Below, in pieces: positions 1 to 5,053 of a DNA stretch of 5,169 bases; the first letter of the stretch is position 1; each line of letters begins with the position of its first letter. The notes under the pieces are model-generated. The model worked only from the letters and a program-made list of their open reading frames with translations, was not told where the DNA came from and searched no databases. The stretch is taken from the NCBI GenBank assembly GCA_937890825.1, contig CALADS010000060.1, forward strand, positions 1 through 5,169, read 5' to 3'. The position numbers and the translations under genes were made by a program. This DNA is from an uncultured Bacteroides sp. (GTDB lineage: Bacteria > Bacteroidota > Bacteroidia > Bacteroidales > Bacteroidaceae).

Positions 1-45
1 TTCTGCTCCTAAGGAAGTGTTAAGCATTCATTAGTTTAGACGACT
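1..45. other. Downstream flank of the truncated CDC-like gene
   Basis: These 45 bases follow the stop codon of the minus-strand gene at 46-1098. All three minus-strand frames were read for a continuation of the missing cytolysin C-terminus. Two close at in-frame stops here and the third gives only a short stretch before a stop, none resembling the expected sequence. No terminator hairpin is seen before the window ends. Confidence 0.4.
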
Positions 46-1098
46 TCATAAAGTAATTGATGATTTTTGCAGAATTTCTGTATCTTTAGATGAAAACGAC
101 CCACCTGTATTAAGAATTTTCCACTTTATACCTGCTTCAACGGCTTTTTTTACTTCTTCAAATGAATATTCACTTTCTATAGCCAATAACGCGATTTTGC
201 CATATGATATAGAACGAACATACACAGGGTTCTCAGAGGATAAGTCATGAGCCTTGTCTTTAAAGAAGCCACGGGCAGGAACTTCCATTGTTACTGTAAA
301 ATTTCTAGATATTAATTGCCCCAACAATCTACTTTTTATGTTTTTCTTTACAGAATTACTTTGTACTTTGGATGAAAAAAGTTTTGCTAATCCTACGTTT
401 GAAGAAAAGGCTTTTTCTATATCAGAATATGAAAAGAACTCAGAACATTGGAAATCTAAAGATTCTCTTGATCCATTTTGTATAAACTTTTTATATTCTT
501 CAGATCTGAGCACTTCTTTTAGAAACTTTTTATACCCCAATCCTCCAGTTTCCTTAGTTATTTCTCCAATGTATGAATCGGGAAAACTGGTACTTATATC
601 AATAGGATTTCTTGGATAAAGTAATTCTTTTGAAAAATTCTTACCAAACTCAGACTCAGGGAAAGCAGCCCCTACATAGATTACATCTGGTTGATTAATT
701 AATATACTACTAGAAGTACTAGAGGTAGAACCAGTTCCTGGTCTTCTTCCTCCATAGTCTATTCTTCCATTTATTATGCGACCTGTTCTTTCTCCTCTTC
801 GGTTGGTTGTCCCTCGCCTTATTGATTGTATAGACCTATTAAGGATAAGACTATCTTCAATTTCTTTTACCGGATAGATGGATACACCTTGAAAATTATC
901 AGTTAGTGAATCTGTAGAGAAAGAGTAATCCCACTGAAAAGGCATCTTATCAAAGCGTCCTTCATCTGAGATAGTTCTACTAATTGCCAACTGGTTAACT
1001 TCTTGTACTGCAAAATCCGACATTTCATCTTCTGAGCAAGAATACATTAATGCCAATCCTATAATCAAGGATAGCAAATTCAATTGTTTAGATAACAT
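46..1098 (-). CDS. CDC-like (thiol-activated cytolysin superfamily) surface lipoprotein, C-terminally short
   Basis: A 350-residue predicted lipoprotein and second gene of a two-gene operon, 19 nt after its paralogue. The signal peptide ends in a lipobox (LMYSC, Cys21), followed by S-E-D-E, which resembles the Bacteroidetes lipoprotein export signal for the outer surface. Residues 94-119 hold nine arginines and 122-131 are Ser/Thr-rich: a disordered linker and possible protease target. From about 138 the order of motifs follows cholesterol-dependent cytolysins: VIYVGAAFP (CDC VIYPGALL), PIDISTSFP (CDC PLTISIDLP), a segment near 235-265 at the place of CDC TMH1, FTVTMEVP with RGFF (266-279), and PVYVRSISYGK (291-301; CDC PVYVSSVAYGR). 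Residues 313-346 match the TMH2 region and its S-S end. The protein stops there, about 60 residues before the paralogue does, and lacks domain 4 and its undecapeptide. It may be a degenerate copy or a specialised partner subunit. The family call is firm; pore formation is inferred. Confidence 0.78.
   Translation of the reverse strand: MLSKQLNLLSLIIGLALMYSCSEDEMSDFAVQEVNQLAISRTISDEGRFDKMPFQWDYSFSTDSLTDNFQGVSIYPVKEIEDSLILNRSIQSIRRGTTNRRGERTGRIINGRIDYGGRRPGTGSTSSTSSSILINQPDVIYVGAAFPESEFGKNFSKELLYPRNPIDISTSFPDSYIGEITKETGGLGYKKFLKEVLRSEEYKKFIQNGSRESLDFQCSEFFSYSDIEKAFSSNVGLAKLFSSKVQSNSVKKNIKSRLLGQLISRNFTVTMEVPARGFFKDKAHDLSSENPVYVRSISYGKIALLAIESEYSFEEVKKAVEAGIKWKILNTGGSFSSKDTEILQKSSITL
706..819 (-). 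other. Arg/Gly-rich then Ser/Thr-rich linker in the CDC-like lipoprotein
   Basis: This segment encodes residues 94-131 of the 350-residue lipoprotein. It holds nine arginines in 26 residues, including the pairs RR at 94-95, 100-101 and 118-119, then a Gly/Ser/Thr run. It lies between the lipid anchor and the start of the cytolysin-like core, and the paralogue lacks it. It would be flexible, exposed and open to trypsin-like proteases. Proteolytic release is inference. Confidence 0.6.
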
Positions 1099-1117
1099 GA
1101 TAATAATAGTTTTATTG

Positions 1118-2110
1118 TTAATTTTTTATGAAAATTCCATTTCCTTTTTCGTAGTATCCTAAGCAATATATCGGATAACCATAAAATTCTCCATGCTGGA
1201 AAGGGTTATTCAGAAATATATCTAAGTCTTGAAATGTTCCTTTTATTTCAGCTTCTTGATTAACATCCTTTGTTATCAAGGATATTATCTGCGAATTGTA
1301 CAAGACTCCTTGAGGGGTACTACTGCTTTCAATAAATGATTGTTTTAGTGCTGCCAATACATCATTGTATGAATACTCACTTATTATAACACAATATGCA
1401 CTAACACCATAAGTCAGCGATTTAATATAAACAAGGCTATCTGTTGATTTATACTCATCTACAAATATTCCATGCAGAGGAGTATCCATTGATACCGTGA
1501 AGCCTTTAAATATAATCTCGCCCAAACAAATGCTTTTTACTTTTCGTAAACTAAACTCTTGACTACCTATTTTAGCTAACACTTTTCCAAAAGATGGATT
1601 CTTATGAAATAGATTTTCTACCTCAGAAAGATTCTTCAATGCTAAAAATCTAACAATATGTGGCCTTTTGCGTGATGAGTAACTGGTATATTCATCTGAA
1701 TTTATGGCCTCCTTCATTTTTTGGAGGTATTCACTTCCACTACCTTTCTCCATTCTTGTTAAATAGGGATTGGAAAAATTGAACGATAAATCAATCAGAT
1801 TCTTTTTACCTGCAATTTCTTTATCAAAGGAACGAGCAAATGAACTTGACGGGAACACTGCCCCTACATAAATATAGGGTGGTGTTGCTAAATGCGACCA
1901 TCCTTGTATTCCTAAATATTGATTTCCTATAAATATATCATTATTAGGGGTACTATTATCAACTATCACATCCCATTGTAGTTTGTTTGTAGATAATGTA
2001 TCAACAGGGTTCAAAGGCTTAAAATCATGCGGAGCATATTTCGTAGCTTCTTCTTTTTCACATGAAGATAGCAAAAACACCAGTAGTGTTAATAAAACAG
2101 TAATTCTCAT
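1118..2110 (-). CDS. CDC-like (thiol-activated cytolysin superfamily) surface lipoprotein without domain 4
   Basis: A 330-residue predicted lipoprotein and first gene of the pair. The signal peptide ends LLSSC (Cys17), followed by E-K-E-E, close to the Lys plus acidic surface-export signal of Bacteroidetes. Landmarks in CDC order: YIYVGAVFP (79-87), LIDLSFNF (105-112), a segment near 172-200 matching the TMH1 region, FTVSMDTP then GIF (204-216), LVYIKSLTYG (226-235; CDC PVYVSSVAYGR), SEYSYNDVLAALKQSF (TMH2 entry), then DLDIFLNN and YPIYCLGYYEKGNGIFIKN, which parallels CDC VPIAYTTNFLKDNELAVIKN. It ends exactly where CDC domain 4 would begin, so cholesterol or CD59 binding through domain 4 is not expected. 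It shares the whole core layout with the next gene, including a (F/L)QWD motif near the N-terminus, so the two arose by duplication. A promoter lies just upstream. Known CDCs are soluble pore-formers; a lipid-anchored, domain-4-less form acting on bacteria is inference. Confidence 0.8.
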   Translation of the reverse strand: MRITVLLTLLVFLLSSCEKEEATKYAPHDFKPLNPVDTLSTNKLQWDVIVDNSTPNNDIFIGNQYLGIQGWSHLATPPYIYVGAVFPSSSFARSFDKEIAGKKNLIDLSFNFSNPYLTRMEKGSGSEYLQKMKEAINSDEYTSYSSRKRPHIVRFLALKNLSEVENLFHKNPSFGKVLAKIGSQEFSLRKVKSICLGEIIFKGFTVSMDTPLHGIFVDEYKSTDSLVYIKSLTYGVSAYCVIISEYSYNDVLAALKQSFIESSSTPQGVLYNSQIISLITKDVNQEAEIKGTFQDLDIFLNNPFQHGEFYGYPIYCLGYYEKGNGIFIKN

Positions 2111-2156
2111 TCTTTATTTGCTTTATAATGTTTAATAAACTCGTAGATTTTTGATG

Positions 2157-2187
2157 CAAAGGTAATTTGGGTACTTTTAATCTGCAA
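2157..2187 (-). promoter_or_regulatory. Bacteroidetes-type promoter of the CDC-like lipoprotein operon
   Basis: On the minus strand TACCTTTG (2164 to 2157) is a full match to the Bacteroides -7 consensus TAnnTTTG. TTGC (2187 to 2184) lies 19 bp upstream, the usual distance for the -33 TTTG element. Transcription would start around 2150, giving a leader of about 40 nt before the ATG at 2110. No other promoter lies between here and the second gene, so the two genes should share it. Confidence 0.7.
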
Positions 2188-2192
2188 TAAGT

Positions 2193-2255
2193 GATGTATC
2201 GAAGCGGCAAAAAAAGGCATTGAAGCGGCAAAATTCGATATCGAAGCGACTGAGG
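2193..2255. repeat. Three 21-bp-phased direct repeats, core AT(C/T)GAAGCG(G/A)C
   Basis: The hexamer GAAGCG begins at 2201, 2222 and 2243, exactly 21 bp apart each time. The first two copies share GAAGCGGCAAAA; the third keeps ATCGAAGCG and then diverges. The array ends just upstream of the -33 element of the lipoprotein promoter. Two helical turns of spacing puts all copies on one DNA face, as expected for an activator or for phased protein binding. The binding protein is unknown. Confidence 0.65.
2234..2245. promoter_or_regulatory. 12-bp perfect palindrome TTCGATATCGAA
   Basis: TTCGATATCGAA equals its own reverse complement and overlaps the left part of the third 21-bp repeat. It lies about 70-80 bp upstream of the -7 element of the lipoprotein promoter, so it may be a dimer operator. 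It may also be chance in an AT-rich spacer. Confidence 0.35.
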
Positions 2256-2273
2256 TAAAAATGTCATCATGTC

Positions 2274-2302
2274 AAAAAGGTCAAAGTTTCATTGACCTTT
2301 TT
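2274..2302 (-). terminator. Intrinsic terminator of the HTH/DUF3987 operon
   Basis: An 11-bp perfect inverted repeat, AAAAAGGTCAA (2274-2284) and TTGACCTTTTT (2292-2302), has a 7-nt loop. Read on the minus strand, the stem begins within the TAA stop of the DUF3987 gene and ends in five U residues. Because the arms are A-rich and T-rich it could also work in the other direction. It separates the mobile-element module from the lipoprotein operon. Confidence 0.75.
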
Positions 2303-3613
2303 AGATTTTGCAATAATGGCCGTGCGCCTCTTTCCGGATGAATTCACGGACACCCTCCCGCAGGAAACGCTTGACGGTAGATTCCGAGAGGCCAATCCGC
2401 TTGCCGATACCTACCGCTTCGGAGGTGGTAAACGAGGAAGGCAGGAGGGAAAGCAATTCGGTGTGCCGCTGGTCCAGCATCCCGACTTCCATTTCCGGCG
2501 CTATACGGCTCTCCATGGCACGGAAATATTCCGTCAGCCGGATGGCACGGTCGGCGCTTTCTTCGTCAATCTCGTTCATGTCGGCTTCTCCACAGATGCC
2601 ACGCATGACTTGAATGACCAGACAGAAGCGGATGAGGTAGGTTTCCAGTTTTCCGCAGAGGGCTTTCTCCGCCTCGCTTTCCGACTCCACATAGATACGG
2701 CTGTTCACTTCGTTCTTCCACCTAATCAAACACTGTTTGGCTGCCGGTGAAAAGAAAAGTTCAAGGGAATTTGTCTTCCCCTCCTGTCCAGCCAGAGGCT
2801 GAACGGCATCCACCTGGCGGATGATGCGTTCCCATTCATCCAGGACTTCTTCCGGCATGGAGGGCTCGTTCCAGGATGGCATGGTTGCTATGTCCGGATA
2901 GACTTTCAGAAAACGGGAGGAAAAGCCGTTCTGCGAGCGTTTCCCGCCAAACAGCGAGGAGAGCATACCGGGCTGGGGGGATCCGATAATGGAGCAGTAA
3001 GGATTGGGCAGGAAGATGTACTCGTTGTTCGACTTGCGGGTGTATTTGAAGGGAGTACCACTGAACAGGCTGAGAAAATAGCTTTCGTCCGAACCGTTGT
3101 AGCGGTTGAAGTTGGAGAGCAGGCTGTCTATTTCGTCATTGTAGATGAGTACGCCCCGGGGATTGTCGCGCAAAGCGGACACAAGAGCCTCGATGGTGGA
3201 GTTGACCACCACGTGACACTTTCGCTGCGGCAATTCCATTTCTTCAGGCAATGACTGCTGCTTGCGCTGTTTGGCGGTCAGCCTCTCCCATTTGCGGTAC
3301 TGCCTGATTTCCTGTGCATAGATACGGTCTGAGTCTTCGTCCAGTTTGAGCAGCGGGGCTACCTCCTGACGCAACGGTGGTGTCTTGCCGCAGCTGGGCG
3401 GGGGCCAACCAGTACCACATAAAGAATGAGACGGCTGACCCACCCGGTCATGAAACAGGCTGACCAGGTATTGCCCATGGCGGCCGCAAATGCAGTGAAA
3501 AAAGAAACAGCCGTAAAGTCCATCTGATAGTGCTCATACTTCTGCAGGGATTCCACGATGTACCTTACGGGCGCAGGAAATATACCCAGAGGGAAAAGAA
3601 TGTTTTTTTCCAT
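2301..3613 (-). pseudogene. DUF3987-type P-loop ATPase (primase/helicase-like), frameshifted in Walker A
   Basis: Two overlapping frames together encode one protein of about 437 residues. The first starts at the ATG at 3613 (MEKNILFPLGIFPAPV), reads to LYVVLVGP, then runs out of frame to a TAG at 3359-3361. The second continues as PPSCGKTPPLR to the TAA at 2301-2303. Joined, the junction is a Walker A loop (VGPP-SCGKT). Downstream are a Walker B-like VLIYNDE (3132-3152), SIIGSPQPGML, an Arg-finger-like NGFSSRFLKVYPD, and a C-terminal segment (TSEAVGIGKRIGLSESTVKRFL) that looks like a winged helix. These are traits of the DUF3987 family found in plasmids, phages and Bacteroidales mobile elements, thought to act in element replication. 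The shift lies at a run of five G/C bases (3400-3404). It may be a real mutation, a base-calling error or, less likely, recoding. The start lies 4 nt after the HTH gene stop, so they are one operon. Confidence 0.75.
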
Positions 3614-3617
3614 AAGC

Positions 3618-3932
3618 TCATAGGATTTGGTTGCGTTGTCCAAGCGCCTTGCGCACTTCGTACTCGGGATAAAGCACCTTGTTGCCGGTCTTGACGGGCT
3701 TGAGGATGCCTTTCCTGTCCCAATGCCACAGGGTGGCATCACATACACCGAACAGTTCCTTTACTTCTGCCTTGGATAGCATGCGCTCCTTACGGGCGGC
3801 TTCCACCATCGAGCCGAGTTCATCCTTGGCACGGCGGATTAGTTCATCGGAAAATGCCTTGAGGTCTGTGGCATCCATTTCCACTCTCACATGGGCTTTG
3901 CCCTCACTGAGGATGTTGAATAATTCTTCCAT
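3618..3932 (-). CDS. Helix-turn-helix (MerR/excisionase-like) DNA-binding protein
   Basis: A 104-residue protein with two parts. Residues 1-50 are a charged helical stretch that may serve in dimerisation. Residues 51-95 (MLSKAEVKELFGVC, then ATLWHWDRKGILKPVKTGNKVLYPEYEVRKAL) form a compact winged HTH of the MerR/HTH_17 type, with the W-x-x-x-G-I-L turn and a Lys-rich wing. Small proteins of this kind are standard in Bacteroidales mobilizable elements next to a DUF3987 or primase gene, where they act as regulators, excisionase-like factors or replication accessory proteins; which one applies here cannot be told. Its TGA is 4 nt before the ATPase start, so translation is probably coupled. The leader has a -7 element, a dyad and a possible pseudoknot, so autoregulation is plausible. 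Confidence 0.8.
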   Translation of the reverse strand: MEELFNILSEGKAHVRVEMDATDLKAFSDELIRRAKDELGSMVEAARKERMLSKAEVKELFGVCDATLWHWDRKGILKPVKTGNKVLYPEYEVRKALGQRNQIL

Positions 3933-3944
3933 ACATACTGGTTA

Positions 3945-3990
3945 CCGTCCGGGTTACGACGGCTTCTGCGGACGGATTGAAAACAGAAGC
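3945..3990 (-). promoter_or_regulatory. Possible H-type pseudoknot in the leader of the HTH gene
   Basis: Stem 1 pairs GCTTCTG (3990-3984 on the minus strand) with CAGAAGC (3968-3962). Stem 2 pairs CCGTCCG (3975-3969) with CGGACGG (3951-3945). Both are perfect 7-bp stems. One arm of stem 2 lies in the loop of stem 1 and the other lies outside it, which is H-type pseudoknot topology, with 0 nt between the stems and loops of 8 and 10 nt. It ends 12 nt before the ATG at 3932. The pairings are read directly; folding and function are inferred. Confidence 0.4.
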
Positions 3991-4019
3991 GCCACCGTTC
4001 CAACACAGAACGATGGCGC
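3989..4019. promoter_or_regulatory. 12-bp dyad abutting the -7 element: candidate operator or leader hairpin
   Basis: GCGCCACCGTTC (3989-4000) and GAACGATGGCGC (4008-4019) form an inverted repeat with one mismatch, a G-U pair in the minus-strand RNA, and a 7-nt spacer. The outer end overlaps the last base of the -7 box and the dyad covers the expected transcription start. A protein bound here would block the promoter; the HTH protein encoded just downstream is the obvious candidate. Confidence 0.45.
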
Positions 4020-4026
4020 AAAAGTA
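4019..4026 (-). promoter_or_regulatory. -7 promoter element for the HTH/DUF3987 operon
   Basis: TACTTTTG on the minus strand matches TAnnTTTG. No good -33 TTTG is visible 19-21 bp upstream, so the promoter may be weak or activator-dependent. The leader to the ATG at 3932 would be about 80 nt. Confidence 0.5.
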
Positions 4027-4060
4027 ACTGGCAATCAGCTGAATTTAAAAGAAATAAGAG

Positions 4061-4098
4061 TTCGTTCAGTTCGCTGACCCGAAAACGAACTGAACGAA
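4061..4098 (-). terminator. Hairpin terminator after the DUF6043-like gene
   Basis: A 13-bp perfect inverted repeat, TTCGTTCAGTTCG (4061-4073) and CGAACTGAACGAA (4086-4098), has a 12-nt loop. It begins 16 nt after the stop of the 279-residue gene. Downstream on the minus strand the sequence is U-rich but interrupted (CTCTTATTTCTTTT), so termination may be partial. It lies 35-72 bp upstream of the next -7 box and could also be a binding site. Confidence 0.55.
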
Positions 4099-4114
4099 TT
4101 GAAAAGAATTGATT

Positions 4115-4954
4115 TCAGTCGGCTGTTTCAGTGGCAAGGAGCAGTACTTCGGTCTTGATGATGTCGATGGCAAAGCGATGCTCGGGTTCATCCTTGCCGT
4201 ATTGCTTCCGGTTGGGGGAAAGGTTCTTCAGGTAATTGACGCATTTCTGTACCTGACGGGGGCCTACGATTGAATGTTGGGGATAGGCTGCCTTCAAGGC
4301 TGCAACAAAGTCGGTCACGGCCACTTTGGAGCTGATTTCCGCCGTTTCTGCCAGTGCGAAATACAGATGGGCTATATCCATGCCGCTGCGGCCATAGCCC
4401 AGCCATGCTCCGATACGCTTTACCCGGTTCTCATCCTGCGAGGCAAGCATGTGCTGGAAACTTTCTGCCGTAAAGGTTTCTCTTCCTTCCGCTTCCCGGC
4501 ATCTGCGGTGCAGTTCGACCCGCTGAAAGAACTTTCCCCAGAACAGTTTGAACAGGCTGGAGAGCATCTCCCTGTATGTGCGTTTGTCCTGTGCCACGAC
4601 TACCTTATCCAACTCGTCGGCCACCTGTTCCGGAGCTGACTCACCGTACTTCACCCAGGCGGCCATGGCCATGTGGTCCTCATTCTTTTCCCTCAGGTAG
4701 TTTTCAGCAAACTCCGACAGTGTCAGGTGTTCCAACAAGGAGGAAACATCAAACCGCCCGGTGGTAACCATCCGTTCCACCTCCTGCTGGAAATCCGGAG
4801 AGAGCCGGAAAGCATCCTCACCCAATTTCAGAACGCCTCCTATTCCTTCCGTTTTCATTCTGGCTGCAAACTGGGCATATTCCTGCGGATGGGCTTCCAT
4901 CCACTCCTTTACCGTGTCCGCTCCTTGGGCCGGAGCCTCTTCTTTTCTTTTCAT
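4115..4954 (-). CDS. DUF6043-like mobile-element protein of unknown function
   Basis: A 279-residue soluble protein. The start at 4954 (MKRKEEAPAQG) is preferred to an upstream ATG at 5026 because the extra 24 residues (MLCISFLTG...) are translated promoter sequence. It has no signal peptide or membrane segment. Residues 15-150 (VKEWMEAHPQEYAQFA, GGVLKLGEDAFRLSPDF, HLTLSEFAENYLRE, AMAAWVKYG, LFKLFWGKFF) resemble a family I recall as DUF6043, common in Bacteroidales integrative and mobilizable elements. The C-terminal part (190-279, YFALAETAEISSKVAVTDFVAALKAA then QVQKCVNYLKNL and a basic patch) looks like an all-helical RteC-like segment with a possible DNA-binding role. It has its own promoter upstream and hairpin downstream, so it is probably monocistronic. 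The function is unknown, and the DUF number is from memory. Confidence 0.7.
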   Translation of the reverse strand: MKRKEEAPAQGADTVKEWMEAHPQEYAQFAARMKTEGIGGVLKLGEDAFRLSPDFQQEVERMVTTGRFDVSSLLEHLTLSEFAENYLREKNEDHMAMAAWVKYGESAPEQVADELDKVVVAQDKRTYREMLSSLFKLFWGKFFQRVELHRRCREAEGRETFTAESFQHMLASQDENRVKRIGAWLGYGRSGMDIAHLYFALAETAEISSKVAVTDFVAALKAAYPQHSIVGPRQVQKCVNYLKNLSPNRKQYGKDEPEHRFAIDIIKTEVLLLATETAD

Positions 4955-4983
4955 GGCAAATCTTTTTTTAGGGTTGAAAAAGG

Positions 4984-4991
4984 CAAAGATA
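4984..4991 (-). promoter_or_regulatory. -7 promoter element of the DUF6043-like gene
   Basis: TATCTTTG on the minus strand matches TAnnTTTG and lies 29 bp before the ATG at 4954. A TTTG at 5009-5006 is only 14 bp upstream, shorter than the usual 19-21, so the -33 element is uncertain. The leader would be about 20-25 nt. Confidence 0.55.
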
Positions 4992-5053
4992 AGTGCCTTG
5001 CCTGTCAAAAAAGAAATGCACAACATAAATCTGCTAAACAGACTTCATTTTCC

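Noticed and set aside
254..619. 121-codon open frame on the plus strand inside the CDC-like gene
   Set aside because: It is antisense to a lipoprotein gene with clear family motifs and a signal peptide. It has no promoter of its own and its peptide looks like no known protein.
46..2110. Fimbrillin or SusD-like lipoprotein identity for the two lipoproteins
   Set aside because: The lipobox alone would allow this, but both proteins follow the CDC core motif order, which those families lack.
2058..2270. 70-codon minus-strand frame upstream of the lipoprotein gene
   Set aside because: It overlaps the promoter, the 21-bp repeats and the start of the lipoprotein gene, and its peptide is low-complexity.
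2292..2750. Plus-strand open frames of 152 and 91 codons over the ATPase gene
   Set aside because: Both mirror the GC-rich ATPase coding strand, and the conserved ATPase motifs lie on the minus strand.
3359..3613. Programmed -1 frameshifting as the default explanation of the split ATPase
   Set aside because: A slip on CCCCC would restore the frame, but there is no canonical X-XXY-YYZ heptamer and I could not identify a stimulatory structure. Mutation or base-calling error is simpler.
3679..4077. 132-codon plus-strand frame over the HTH gene and its leader
   Set aside because: It is antisense to a well-supported HTH protein and runs through promoter and hairpin sequences. It has no recognisable motifs.
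4188..4767. Three further frames (one minus, two plus) within the DUF6043-like gene
   Set aside because: They are shadows of the 279-residue gene, with peptides of biased Pro/Arg/Cys composition.
4955..5026. Longer N-terminus for the DUF6043-like protein from the ATG at 5026
   Set aside because: The added 24 codons run across a good TAnnTTTG promoter element, and the peptide lacks family resemblance. The ATG at 4954 fits better.
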